A stretch of DNA of 64,000 nt from Arenibacter amylolyticus. Its GTDB lineage: Bacteria > Bacteroidota > Bacteroidia > Flavobacteriales > Flavobacteriaceae. Both the position numbers and the translations under genes were made by a program. Shown here piece by piece: positions 25,480 to 34,037 of the stretch (positions within the stretch are counted from its first letter, which is position 1; the number at the start of each line of letters is the position of its first letter). The DNA lies in the NCBI RefSeq assembly GCF_002150785.1, contig NZ_MTAZ01000011.1, positions 16,427-80,426 of the forward strand. The letters run 5' to 3'. Below the pieces are notes generated by a model. The model did no database searches and was not told where the DNA came from. It was given only the letters and a program-made list of their open reading frames with translations.

Positions 25480-25836
25480 ATGAATATTGAGGAATTTAGA
25501 TGGTATTGCCTCGGTAAAAAGGGGGTTACGGAAGAGCTTCCTTTTGGTCCGGATACCTTGGTCTTTAAAGTAATGGGGAAAATGTTTGCCTTGGTAGCCT
25601 TGGAAAGGCACCCTTTTCAAGCAAACCTTAAATGCGATCCGGAAAAGGCGCTGGAGTTAAGAGAAGTCCACGAGGGAGTAATTATTCCCGGATACCATAT
25701 GAGTAAGGTGCATTGGAATACCCTATATTTGGAGCGCTTGCCTCCCAACTTGGTACAGCAATTAATAGACCATTCCTATGCACTGGTGGTGGCTAAACTA
25801 AGCAAGAAATTACAAGCACAATTACAAGACAGCTAA
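25480..25836 (+). CDS. MmcQ/YjbR-family DNA-binding-like protein
   Basis: A 118-residue protein with the family pattern CLGKKGVTEELPFGPDTLVFKV followed by KMFALVAL and the C-terminal SYALVVAKLSKK. The fold resembles a CyaY-like double wing and is presumed to bind DNA, but the function is unproven. Confidence 0.83.
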   Translation: MNIEEFRWYCLGKKGVTEELPFGPDTLVFKVMGKMFALVALERHPFQANLKCDPEKALELREVHEGVIIPGYHMSKVHWNTLYLERLPPNLVQQLIDHSYALVVAKLSKKLQAQLQDS

Positions 25837-25869
25837 GGTTGTGAACCCTAAGCTAATTTATCTTCCCCT

Positions 25870-27642
25870 ATGGATCAATTAATATCATTTTATACGAAAC
25901 GGATAGCTGCCCAAACAAAGTTGCTACATGCGGTAAAAAGACAATTGCTAATTTCTAGCATCCTGCGCTTAATAGTTTTTTTACTGGGGAGCTTTGGGGT
26001 GTATTTCTTTTTTGGGAATGCAAAAATGGTATTGGCCATAATTATTGTCGCCATAGCGCTGTTCCTGTTTTTGGTGAGCAAGCACACAGACCTACAATAC
26101 AAAAGGGATAAAATACTGGCTTTAATCCGTATAAACGAAACTGAGATACAGGTCCTGAATCGCAATTACCACCACCTTCCGGATGGTAAAGAGTATAAGG
26201 ACGATAGTCACTACTTTGCTCAGGATATAGACCTCTTTGGGAAGGGATCCTTTTATCAGTATAGCAATCGTACCGCTTTACCGGATGGGAGCGATTATCT
26301 GGCAGAACTATTTTTGTCTAACTCCGTTCAAGGTATTTTAGACAGACAGGAAGCCGTGAAAGAACTCTCTCAATTGACCGATTGGCGACAAGATTTTTCT
26401 GCGGTGGCTACCTTGGTAAAGGCCGAGGCGAGTACTAAGACCATTGTTTCTTGGTTGAAGGGATATACGGCGTACGTTCCAAAATTGATGCGATGGTTGC
26501 CTAATTTATTTGCCTTTTGCTCTCTATTGCTTCTTGGCGGGTATTTTGTTGGCTTTCTTCCAGGCTTCCCTATCCTTATCGCCTTTTTGGTGGGCATGAT
26601 GCTCAGTAGCTTCTACATGAAGAAAACCGGTAAATTGGCCTCCGATGCCAATAAGGTGCAAAGTACTTTTCAACAGTACCAAAGATTGGTCTTAAAGTTA
26701 GAACAACAAGAATTTAGTGCCAGTTTACTAAAGGCTCAAAGAAATAACATCCTCACTCAGAACCATCCAGCCTCTCAATTATTAAAGGAGTTTTCTTCCA
26801 AGTTAAATGCCCTGGATCAACGTAATAATTTTATTTTCGGCTTTTTTGGGAATGGTTTTCTCCTTTGGGACCTGCGTCAGGGATATAAATTGGAGCGGTG
26901 GATTGCCCAGCATGGGGCTGAGGTGGAGCAATGGTTTGCTGCCATCGCTTTTTTTGATGCCTATAATAGCATGGGGAATTTCGCCTATAATCATCCTAGT
27001 TATGCTTTTCCAAAATTGGTGGAGGATAAATCCGTCTTAAAAGCCAAGGGCGCCTCCCATCCTCTATTAGATCCTAAAAAAGCCGTTCCTAACGATATTG
27101 ATATTCGCCAGGAAGAGTTCTTTATTATCACTGGGGCTAATATGGCAGGGAAAAGTACATTTTTACGCACCGTCTCCTTGCAGCTGGTGATGGCCAATAT
27201 GGGGCTTCCCGTATGTGCGGAAGAGATGAAATATCATCCTATAAAATTGATCACCAGTATGCGGACCACCGATTCCCTAACGGATGATGAGTCTTATTTT
27301 TTCTCCGAATTAAAGCGGCTTAAATTTATTGTAAACGAAATAAAAAAGGATCGTTATTTTATCGTTCTGGACGAAATCTTAAAAGGGACCAACAGCCTGG
27401 ATAAGGCTATTGGATCTAGGAAATTTGTAGAGAAATTGGTGGGGTCCAAATCTACGGGTATCATTGCAACCCATGATTTAAGCTTATGCGAAGCCTCTGC
27501 AGATCTGCCGCAGATTAGGAACCATTATTTTGATGCGGAAATTATTGATAACGAACTTTATTTTGATTATACTTTTAAAGAAGGGGTGTGCCAAAATATG
27601 AATGCCTCCTTCTTATTAAAGAAAATGGAAATTGTAGAGTAA
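25870..27642 (+). CDS. MutS-related ATPase with membrane segments
   Basis: A 590-residue protein with two pairs of N-terminal or central hydrophobic segments (about 28-70 and 210-245) and a C-terminal MutS-type ABC ATPase. Walker A is TGANMAGKSTFLR, Walker B is FIVLDEILKGTNS, and the H-loop is IATHDLS. It lacks the mismatch-recognition domain I, so it is not a MutS repair protein. Bacteroidetes carry this membrane-associated variant widely; its role is unknown. Confidence 0.85.
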   Translation: MDQLISFYTKRIAAQTKLLHAVKRQLLISSILRLIVFLLGSFGVYFFFGNAKMVLAIIIVAIALFLFLVSKHTDLQYKRDKILALIRINETEIQVLNRNYHHLPDGKEYKDDSHYFAQDIDLFGKGSFYQYSNRTALPDGSDYLAELFLSNSVQGILDRQEAVKELSQLTDWRQDFSAVATLVKAEASTKTIVSWLKGYTAYVPKLMRWLPNLFAFCSLLLLGGYFVGFLPGFPILIAFLVGMMLSSFYMKKTGKLASDANKVQSTFQQYQRLVLKLEQQEFSASLLKAQRNNILTQNHPASQLLKEFSSKLNALDQRNNFIFGFFGNGFLLWDLRQGYKLERWIAQHGAEVEQWFAAIAFFDAYNSMGNFAYNHPSYAFPKLVEDKSVLKAKGASHPLLDPKKAVPNDIDIRQEEFFIITGANMAGKSTFLRTVSLQLVMANMGLPVCAEEMKYHPIKLITSMRTTDSLTDDESYFFSELKRLKFIVNEIKKDRYFIVLDEILKGTNSLDKAIGSRKFVEKLVGSKSTGIIATHDLSLCEASADLPQIRNHYFDAEIIDNELYFDYTFKEGVCQNMNASFLLKKMEIVE

Positions 27643-27696
27643 CCACAACCATATGGGAGGTCATTGGACTGTAGGTTAGGTAGCTAAAGGATATAC

Positions 27697-28698
27697 ATGG
27701 ATTCACTTACACAGATAGTATTGGGTGCCGCCGTAGGAGAAGCGGTTTTGGGGAAGAAGGTTGGTAATAAGGCGATGCTTTATGGGGCGATCGCAGGGAC
27801 TATCCCAGATTTGGATATATTGGCCAATCATTTTACAGATACGGTAAGCGCCATTGAATGGCACCGTGGAATTAGTCATTCTGTCTTCTTTTCATTGTTG
27901 TTTGCCCCAGTTTTTGGATGGCTGATTTATAAGCTGGAGAGAAAACAAGCTGCTTCTTGGAAAGATTGGTCCCGATTAATGTTTTGGGGCTTGTTTACCC
28001 ATCCATTGCTCGATGCATTTACTACCTGGGGTACCCAGTTGTTTTGGCCGTTTAATTACAAAGTGGCGTTTCAGAGCATCTTTGTGATAGACCCTTTATA
28101 CACCCTACCGTTTTTGGTTTTTCTTATTATGGCTATGGTGCAGAAAAAGGATTCACCCAAGCGAGCGAGATATAATAGGTTGGGGCTAATGGTGAGTACG
28201 ACTTACTTAGGAATTACGCTGCTTTTAAAAGGAATGGCGTATATGAAGATTACCCAGAACTTAGAAGACCAGGGGATCGCGTATGAGCAAATGACCGTTA
28301 GGCCTGCCCCGTTCAACACAATACTATGGGCAGCCAATATTGATGTGGGTGATGCCTACCTAATCGGAAATTATTCCTTCTTTGACCAACAACCAATACA
28401 ATTCAGTAGATACCCAAAAAACCACGAACTACTTGGGGACCTGGCATCGCAGGATAAGATTGGCCGACTCCAAAACATCACCGAGGGTTGGTTTACCATT
28501 GTAGACAACAACGGGGAGCTTTTCTTTAACGATCTCCGCTTTGGATTAATGAGTTTGGAAGCAGAGGAAGAGCGTTTTGCGTTTAGCTATAAGTTAACAC
28601 CTTTGGAAGACGATGTGTTGGTAGAGGAGACACCTAAGCTGAAACGAGATGCCAAATTGCTATTATCTGCCCTCTGGGCACGTATGTGGGGAGTTTAA
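27697..28698 (+). CDS. YdjM/YbcI-type membrane metal-dependent hydrolase
   Basis: A 333-residue protein of the LexA-regulated YdjM-like family. It opens MDSLTQIVLGAAVGEAVLG and has clustered His residues in WHRGISHS and FTHPLLDAFTTWGT that probably bind metal. Four or more membrane helices are evident. Enzymatic activity is predicted for the family but not shown. Confidence 0.85.
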   Translation: MDSLTQIVLGAAVGEAVLGKKVGNKAMLYGAIAGTIPDLDILANHFTDTVSAIEWHRGISHSVFFSLLFAPVFGWLIYKLERKQAASWKDWSRLMFWGLFTHPLLDAFTTWGTQLFWPFNYKVAFQSIFVIDPLYTLPFLVFLIMAMVQKKDSPKRARYNRLGLMVSTTYLGITLLLKGMAYMKITQNLEDQGIAYEQMTVRPAPFNTILWAANIDVGDAYLIGNYSFFDQQPIQFSRYPKNHELLGDLASQDKIGRLQNITEGWFTIVDNNGELFFNDLRFGLMSLEAEEERFAFSYKLTPLEDDVLVEETPKLKRDAKLLLSALWARMWGV

Positions 28699-28844
28699 TG
28701 CTTGTTCTAAGGATTAGTAAAGAACTATCCCAACTCAATAAAGAAATAGTACCTGCCTTCCAATGGTTTCTACGTACGTATGGTTAAAAATAAGATTCAC
28801 GTACAATAATTAGGGGGTGCTATACACAGATATTCTGCAATTCC

Positions 28845-28856
28845 TGATCTATATCA
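28845..28856. promoter_or_regulatory. FNR/CRP-type operator upstream of the CBS-domain gene
   Basis: TGATCTATATCA shows the TGA-N6-TCA layout with perfect TGAT/ATCA arms, close to the enterobacterial FNR consensus TTGAT-N4-ATCAA. It is 60 bases before the CBS-domain start. Confidence 0.55.
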
Positions 28857-28916
28857 TATGTGCTATGCCTTTTGTTAACGACCTTTAGGTAATTAACAGC
28901 ATAAAAAAGAAACGAG

Positions 28917-29336
28917 ATGAATAAAGGGGAATTGGTATCAAAAATAATGTCGACAGATGTAATTACCATCAATTTTACCAATAGCTTATTGGATGCAGAG
29001 CGACTTTTCAAAAAGAATAAAATTCGCCACATACCGGTGGTAAATAACAATAAGATTGTGGGGATGTTGAGTTTAACGGATTTGTTGCGAATCAGTTTTG
29101 TTGACTCCTTTGGGGAAGAAGATTCCATAGAAGATACGCCTATCTATAATATGTTAAGTATAGAACAGGTAATGGTGAAAGACCCCGTACATGTGTCAGC
29201 AGACAAAACGATTAAGGAGGTGACCGAAATTTTATCCAAGCAAGAATTTCATGCCTTGCCGGTGGTAGATAAAGGGAAATTGGTAGGGATTGTAACCACA
29301 ACGGATTTGCTCAACTATTTATTGGAGCAATACTAA
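28917..29336 (+). CDS. CBS-domain pair protein
   Basis: A 139-residue protein made almost wholly of two CBS domains (about 5-60 and 80-138), with VNNNKIVGMLSLTDLLR and VDKGKLVGIVTTTDLLNYL as the repeated ends. CBS pairs bind adenine nucleotides and act as energy sensors. The candidate Fnr site upstream suggests oxygen-dependent expression. Confidence 0.87.
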   Translation: MNKGELVSKIMSTDVITINFTNSLLDAERLFKKNKIRHIPVVNNNKIVGMLSLTDLLRISFVDSFGEEDSIEDTPIYNMLSIEQVMVKDPVHVSADKTIKEVTEILSKQEFHALPVVDKGKLVGIVTTTDLLNYLLEQY

Positions 29337-29356
29337 ACGATAGCTTATAAATTATA

Positions 29357-29391
29357 AAAATCCATAAATGAAGACCTCATCTATGGATTTT
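29357..29391. terminator. Terminator-like hairpin between convergent genes
   Basis: AAAATCCATA (29357-29366) pairs perfectly with TATGGATTTT (29382-29391) around a 15-base loop. The AT-rich arms would provide a T-rich 3' edge on either strand, so it could serve both the CBS gene and the convergent M56 gene, whose end is about 110 bases away. Confidence 0.5.
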
Positions 29392-29498
29392 GCTAGTTCT
29401 GGTATTTCTCTAAGGATCCACTTTAAACGTATATCCTTCTTAAATTTATTGTATGTTATGGCTCTTGCCGTAAAGGATATCTATTTTCTAAATTTCCA

Positions 29499-31268
29499 TT
29501 ATTCATGATCCTTGGGGGTGGCCTTTGTCGGACTCATTAGACCTTCTTTTTTTGCCAATTCCACAAAGCTATCATGCAATACCAATGTTTCTTCGTACAG
29601 GGTTTGTAGGTTTAAGATGGTTCCCTCTCCTTTCCTATTATAAGCACCTATTGCTTGCACGTAAATATCGGCCTTATTGTTGAATTTCTTATAAGCTGTT
29701 AATAGTGCGTCGGAATAATTTCCTTGATTGGGGTTTCTAAGAGGTGGTGGTGGGGGCGGAATATTGCCTTTCTCCCCTTTTTTTACCATCGGTGCTGGGG
29801 CAGGTGGGGGTGGAGGCGGCACCTTAGTTCCTTTTTCTGCCTTGGATGATTTTGGAGCGCTTGGGGTTGGTGGAGGAGGAAAGTTTGGAAAAGGTTGAGC
29901 GCTTTTCCTTTGGGTGTCGCTCATACGGTTATAGAGGTATTTCATTCGTTGTACCTCTTTATACTTTACAACCACCTCGTTAATGGGCTGGGCATTGTAG
30001 TTTTTAGCAAGTTCGTTGTATTCCTTGATCTCCTTTTTAGTAGCACCTTCTTGGATTTCGGGTATTATGTGTTCTTTGATGTCAATGGTCGCTACCCCAT
30101 ACTCCATTAAAATGCTTTCAGCTTTCCTAATGATACTTTTGGGAGTTTCCTTATCCACCCTTATTACAGCTCTTAGGAGCTTGCTTCTTTGTTCTTTGCT
30201 AAGGTTTTGATTGTAATTAAGTAGGTGCGATTTTAAGTTTTCCAACTTTACCAAATCGTCCTTTACCATAAGCTGTCCAAATTTGTTTATGGATAGTATT
30301 ATCTCTTGATCTGTGATTCTTTGGGTTCTGGTATCGTTAAGCAGGTCATCAGATGAAGGCTGTTCATTTTGATAATCTGGAAGGATAGTTTTATCCATTA
30401 CCGTAGGTATGGGAAGAATCTCCTTAGTGCTAAAACTATACAGTAGAAGGGCCATTAGAGGCAATAATAGTAAACTTTTTAGCCAAATGGCTTTTTGGGA
30501 TGTTTGTGTTTTCATGATGACGATTCGTTTTTTGATTGATGAATAATGAATGGCATTTGCCAAAGGTGTTTCAGGATTTGAGGAGAATGCCAGTACTAGC
30601 TTTTGATAATCAGGGACTACTGCACCTTTCTTCAATACGGCTTGGTCCGCAAGAAATTCGTGGTTAAGTTTTACTAAGTTTTTAGCCCAATAGATAAGTG
30701 GGTTAAACCATAATACTATTTGAAGCAATTCTAATAATAGCACATCCAAACTGTGTTTTTGCGCGGCATGGGCTTCTTCATGCCAAAAAACTTCCTGTGG
30801 TATTTTATTGGATTTATAATTTTTTAGGTTGAAAAAAAGGTAGCTGAAAAAGGTGTGTGGGGCAACTTTTTCTTGGAGAAGTACGTGAAGGAACTTGCCA
30901 GATCGCAACGTAGGATTGTGATGGATATTATTAATTAGGGACCTTAGATTTCTCAGGAATTTTATTGTGAAAACTACTACTCCCAAGGTGTAGATGCCCC
31001 ATAATAAAAAGGGAATAAAATTGATGTTATTCGTAGTAGCTAGCTGTGGATGTACATTGGATGCAATTAGAGATGACTGAGAGAATGACGCTGCGCTTAG
31101 GGGAACGTATTGGGTGAAGGTGATTAAGGGAATGCCTAGGGCGATGACAAATGCCGCCAAGAGATAGTACCTTTTAAAATGGTGAATGTGTAGCTTCTCT
31201 AACACCAGTTTATAGAACAGGAGTAGAATAAGAAGAGAGGTACTAAATTTTAAAAGATACATCCACAT
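29499..31268 (-). CDS. M56/BlaR1-type membrane metalloprotease with Pro-rich ectodomain
   Basis: A 589-residue membrane sensor-protease. The HEEAH zinc motif is at 163-167, followed by the family stretch LELLQIVLWFNPLIYW. Membrane segments lie near 5-22, 35-50, 85-105 and 265-285. The ectodomain is helical and charged, then carries a low-complexity Pro-rich part (about 465-515, several runs of PPPPPP). It lacks the TonB-C-like modules of the other M56 protein in the window. It follows its BlaI partner by two bases. Confidence 0.87.
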   Translation of the reverse strand: MWMYLLKFSTSLLILLLFYKLVLEKLHIHHFKRYYLLAAFVIALGIPLITFTQYVPLSAASFSQSSLIASNVHPQLATTNNINFIPFLLWGIYTLGVVVFTIKFLRNLRSLINNIHHNPTLRSGKFLHVLLQEKVAPHTFFSYLFFNLKNYKSNKIPQEVFWHEEAHAAQKHSLDVLLLELLQIVLWFNPLIYWAKNLVKLNHEFLADQAVLKKGAVVPDYQKLVLAFSSNPETPLANAIHYSSIKKRIVIMKTQTSQKAIWLKSLLLLPLMALLLYSFSTKEILPIPTVMDKTILPDYQNEQPSSDDLLNDTRTQRITDQEIILSINKFGQLMVKDDLVKLENLKSHLLNYNQNLSKEQRSKLLRAVIRVDKETPKSIIRKAESILMEYGVATIDIKEHIIPEIQEGATKKEIKEYNELAKNYNAQPINEVVVKYKEVQRMKYLYNRMSDTQRKSAQPFPNFPPPPTPSAPKSSKAEKGTKVPPPPPPAPAPMVKKGEKGNIPPPPPPLRNPNQGNYSDALLTAYKKFNNKADIYVQAIGAYNRKGEGTILNLQTLYEETLVLHDSFVELAKKEGLMSPTKATPKDHE

Positions 31269-31270
31269 AG

Positions 31271-31636
31271 CTATTTGTTTTTGAGTTTGGTATCTATTAG
31301 GGCCCTTAAGTCCTCCAACTCTTCCTTGCTCAGGTTGGTTTCTTGAGTAAAGAAGGAGGCAAATTGAGAAGCGCTATTGTCAAAGAATTTTTTAATGAGT
31401 CCGTTTAAATGTTTGGAGAAATAATCCTTCTTTTCTACAAGTGGAAAATATTCCCTTGCATTTCCTAGAAGTTTGTAACCTATAAAACCTTTGTCCGTCA
31501 TTCGTTTTAATAAGGTGGCAACGGTGGTGGTGGCGGGTTTGGGTTCTGGGTAGGCTTGCAAAAGATCTTTCATGAACCCTTTTTTCAGTTGCCACAGATG
31601 GTTCATTAATTCCTCTTCGGATTTAGACAGTTTCAT
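31271..31636 (-). CDS. BlaI/MecI-family transcriptional repressor
   Basis: A winged-helix repressor of 121 residues from ATG 31636 (MKLSKSEEELMNHLWQLKKG). An upstream in-frame ATG at 31666 would add ten residues, but that segment coincides with a candidate operator, so the shorter start is preferred. The recognition region is TTTVATLLKRMTDKGFIGYK. It pairs with the M56 gene directly downstream. Confidence 0.88.
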   Translation of the reverse strand: MKLSKSEEELMNHLWQLKKGFMKDLLQAYPEPKPATTTVATLLKRMTDKGFIGYKLLGNAREYFPLVEKKDYFSKHLNGLIKKFFDNSASQFASFFTQETNLSKEELEDLRALIDTKLKNK

Positions 31637-31653
31637 ATGCAGTGCATTTTGAT

Positions 31654-31698
31654 GTTCTACAAACATAGAACATTAATTTTAACTCTACAAATGTAGAG
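31654..31698. promoter_or_regulatory. BlaI/MecI-type operators upstream of the second repressor
   Basis: CTCTACA (31683-31689) and TGTAGAG (31692-31698) form a perfect inverted repeat with the classical TACA-TGTA core of BlaI/MecI boxes. A second inverted repeat, GTTCTA (31654-31659) with TAGAAC (31666-31671), lies 11 bases closer to the gene. Both share a CTA(C)/TAG core. Autoregulation is inferred. Confidence 0.65.
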
Positions 31699-31868
31699 GT
31701 GTTTTTTTAAGATGAGTAGCAAATTAAAAATGTAGTAATGAAGGTATTTTGGGAGAGGTAAAGGGTTGACTGTAGTCAGTTTTGGTCGTTCACCAATACG
31801 TGCGGTACTGTTCACTTCTTATTGACTAAGGTGCAATTCTTTAAGTGTTTATTGCTAGTTGTAGAACA

Positions 31869-31965
31869 GAACCCTGCGTTAGCTATTGAAGCGGCATCCT
31901 TTTTTAAGGGGCAGGAGCGCCTAAAAAAGATATAGCGGAAAGAGCGACCCGATAGGGGAACGCCC
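31869..31965 (+). other. Conserved-looking intergenic element of unknown nature
   Basis: This stretch begins near AACCCTGCGTTAGC and contains GAAGCGGCATCC, AAAGATATAGCGG and GGGAACGCCC. It is more GC-rich and information-dense than its surroundings but has no start codon or gene. From memory, similar strings recur between genes in many flavobacterial genomes. I cannot verify that here, and no second copy is in the window. It ends next to the dipeptidase terminator. Confidence 0.35.
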
Positions 31966-31972
31966 AAAAAAA

Positions 31973-31998
31973 AAATCCGCTCTAAAAAGAACGGATTT
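31973..31998 (-). terminator. Terminator of the dipeptidase gene
   Basis: On the minus strand AAATCCG pairs with CGGATTT (31992-31998 with 31973-31979) around a 12-base loop and is followed by a long T run (complement of the A run before 31973). It starts about 10 bases past the stop codon. Confidence 0.75.
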
Positions 31999-32008
31999 TT
32001 AAAATGTA

Positions 32009-33397
32009 TTACTTGGTTAACTCTGTAAAGTATTTATAGAAGTACGGGATAGTTTCAATCCCCTTTAGGTAATTCCAAACGCCAAAGTGTTCGTTGGGCG
32101 AGTGTATAGCATCGCTATCCAAGCCAAAGCCCATTAGGATGGTCTTGCTGTTAAGCTCTTTCTCAAACAGGGATACAATAGGAATACTTCCTCCACTGCG
32201 TTGTGGTATGGGAGTTTTGCCAAAGGTGGTTTCGTAGGCCTTGGAAGCCGCTTTATAGCCATCATTGTCAATAGGCGTAACATAGCCTTGACCGCCGTGA
32301 TGGGGACTCACCTTAACGGTTACCCCTGCAGGCGCAATACTTTCAAAATGGGTTTTAAAGAGTGCTGTAATTTCCTCCCACTCCTGGTGAGGTACCAATC
32401 GCATGGAAATTTTTGCATAGGCCTTACTGGCGATGACCGTTTTAGCACCTGCTCCAATATAACCGCCCCAGATTCCGTTCACATCCAAAGTGGGTCTAAT
32501 GGAGTTACGCTCATTGGTGGTGTATCCTTTTTCACCGTAGACGTCGTTGATGTCTAGTGCATCCTTATAATCTTCCAAATTAAAGGGCGCTTTTGCCATT
32601 TGGCTTCGTTCCTCTTGGGAGAGCTCTTCCACCTTGTCGTAAAACCCAGGGATGGTGATCCGGTTATTTTCATCGTGTAGGGAAGCAATCATTTTAGTGA
32701 GCACATTAATAGGATTGGCTACGGCACCACCATAGAGTCCGGAATGCAGATCTCGATTAGGACCTGTAACCTCTACCTCTACATAGCTAAGGCCGCGTAA
32801 CCCTGTGGTGATAGAGGGAACGTCTTTGGCAATCATTCCCGTATCGGAGATAAGGATAATGTCATTGGTAAGCTTTTCCTTGTTATTGGCCACAAACTCA
32901 CCTAGGTTCTCACTGCCCACTTCTTCTTCCCCTTCTATCATAAACTTCACGTTACAGGGCAATTGATTGGTTTTCACCATAAATTCCAATGCCTTTACGT
33001 GCATGTACATTTGACCTTTGTCGTCACAGGCTCCTCTGGCGAAAATAGCGCCTTCTGGATGGAGGTCCGTTTTTTTGATGACAGGCTCAAAAGGAGGGGA
33101 GTCCCACAAGTCAATGGGGTCTGCCGGTTGTACATCATAATGACCATAGACCAATACGGTAGGTAAGGTTGGATCAATTATTTTTTCACCGTAGACAATG
33201 GGATACCCTTTGGTTTCACAAATTTCCACGGTATCGCAGCCAGCCTCCAAAAGAGCGGTTTTTACCGCATCGGCGGTATTTAACACATCCTGTGAAAAAG
33301 CGGGGTCTGCACTTACGGAAGGAATTTTTAGGAGCTCTATTAGTTCGTTGATAAAGCGGTCCTGGTTCTTGTTGAGGTACTCTGTTATTTGTTGCAT
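32009..33397 (-). CDS. M20-family dipeptidase
   Basis: A 462-residue zinc metallopeptidase. Metal-ligand motifs are VLVYGHYDVQPADP (first His, Asp), ARGACDDKGQ (bridging Asp) and IEGEEEVGS (catalytic and metal Glu). These enzymes cleave dipeptides, including Xaa-His types. I choose ATG 33397 (MQQITEYLNKN) over an upstream ATG at 33448, because the extra 17 residues are hydrophobic and the family begins at the later point. If the longer form is used it would have a signal-like N-terminus. Confidence 0.88.
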   Translation of the reverse strand: MQQITEYLNKNQDRFINELIELLKIPSVSADPAFSQDVLNTADAVKTALLEAGCDTVEICETKGYPIVYGEKIIDPTLPTVLVYGHYDVQPADPIDLWDSPPFEPVIKKTDLHPEGAIFARGACDDKGQMYMHVKALEFMVKTNQLPCNVKFMIEGEEEVGSENLGEFVANNKEKLTNDIILISDTGMIAKDVPSITTGLRGLSYVEVEVTGPNRDLHSGLYGGAVANPINVLTKMIASLHDENNRITIPGFYDKVEELSQEERSQMAKAPFNLEDYKDALDINDVYGEKGYTTNERNSIRPTLDVNGIWGGYIGAGAKTVIASKAYAKISMRLVPHQEWEEITALFKTHFESIAPAGVTVKVSPHHGGQGYVTPIDNDGYKAASKAYETTFGKTPIPQRSGGSIPIVSLFEKELNSKTILMGFGLDSDAIHSPNEHFGVWNYLKGIETIPYFYKYFTELTK

Positions 33398-33475
33398 TGT
33401 AAAATTTGAATAAACGATAAAAATACAAAAAAGAAATTTTTTTTGCATAAGTATTTCAGAATTGAAAAATTGCTT

Positions 33476-33483
33476 TATATTTG
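33476..33483 (+). promoter_or_regulatory. Bacteroidetes -7 element for the tRNA-Leu region
   Basis: TATATTTG matches TAnnTTTG and lies about 50 bases before the broken tRNA copy. No good -33 element is evident. It probably drives the tRNA-Leu transcript. Confidence 0.45.
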
Positions 33484-33535
33484 CATCCCGATAATCAACG
33501 GAAAGGTTAAGTTCTTTATAATTAAATATTTATTT

Positions 33536-33611
33536 GCAGGCGTGGTGGAATTGGTAGACCCGCCCGAACGTACCTTTTCGGTACGGGCTGGCACGCTAGA
33601 AGTCTAGCGCA
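33536..33611 (+). pseudogene. Broken tRNA-Leu copy with an inserted hairpin
   Basis: The first 24 bases (33536-33559) are identical to the start of the intact tRNA-Leu 123 bases downstream. About 32 foreign bases follow, able to form a hairpin (CGTACC 33569-33574 with GGTACG 33580-33585). The tRNA sequence then resumes with CACGCTAGA (33592-33600) but lacks the anticodon loop and everything after the anticodon stem. No T-arm or 3' acceptor strand is present, so it cannot be a functional tRNA. Confidence 0.75.
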
Positions 33612-33658
33612 ATGTCAGTAAAGAGTAGTGTTTAAGTTCTTTTTTATATATTTTTATT

Positions 33659-33740
33659 GCAGGCGTGGTGGAATTGGTAGACACGCTAGACTTAGGATCT
33701 AGTGCCGCGAGGTGTGAGAGTTCGAGTCTCTCCGCCTGCA
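33659..33740 (+). tRNA. tRNA-Leu (anticodon UAG)
   Basis: The 82-base gene folds with acceptor stem GCAGGCG (33659-33665) against CGCCTGC (33733-33739). The anticodon stem CTAGA/TCTAG encloses a loop with TAG at 33693-33695. A long variable arm (TGCCGCGAGGTGT region) marks a class II tRNA, and the T-loop is GTTCGAGTC. CCA is not encoded. Its 3' end adjoins a decayed recombinase and metal-resistance cargo, so it may be an integration site. Confidence 0.93.
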
Positions 33741-33747
33741 CAAAGGG

Positions 33748-33776
33748 AAAGCCGACTTTTAAGAGTCGGCTTTTTT
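33748..33776 (+). terminator. Intrinsic terminator after tRNA-Leu
   Basis: AAAGCCGACT (33748-33757) pairs with AGTCGGCTTT (33764-33773), followed by a T run to 33776. A strong Rho-independent terminator. Confidence 0.85.
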
Positions 33777-33786
33777 CGTATTGGTA

Positions 33787-34037
33787 AAACAATGTTAAAA
33801 CATTTTTGGGATTTGGGACTCTTGGCCACGCGATCCATTTTCCAGACAATTAAAGCATCTCTCTCTTAATCTTGGTAGTAATTCATCAAGACCTTTTTGC
33901 TCGGCCTTTACTCCTGAAGATATATCTGAAAAAATATCCTTACGGAGAACCTATGCTTTTAATAGAGCATCAACTTGCAAATCCAATTTTTGTGTTTTGG
34001 AACTTACCCTAACATATCCAAAATCCATCTTGGGCAT
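33787..34037 (-). pseudogene. Decayed serine recombinase (resolvase/invertase) N-terminal domain
   Basis: Read on the minus strand from an ATG at 34037, the sequence encodes FGYVRVSSKTQKLDLQVDAL, an in-frame TAG, then DIFSDISSGVKAEQKGLDEL, and after a one-base frame change DALIVWKMDRVAKS. These are the diagnostic parts of the serine recombinase catalytic domain: the Y-x-R-V-S catalytic Ser motif, the SG-K-ER-like loop and the VWK-x-DR motif. The C-terminal part is missing; homology stops next to the tRNA terminator. It is clearly inactive. Its position just past tRNA-Leu supports a mobile-element junction. Confidence 0.82.

Noticed and set aside
33604..33849. 81-codon minus-strand frame over tRNA-Leu
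   Set aside because: It runs through the tRNA gene and its terminator, so its openness is a by-product of those sequences.
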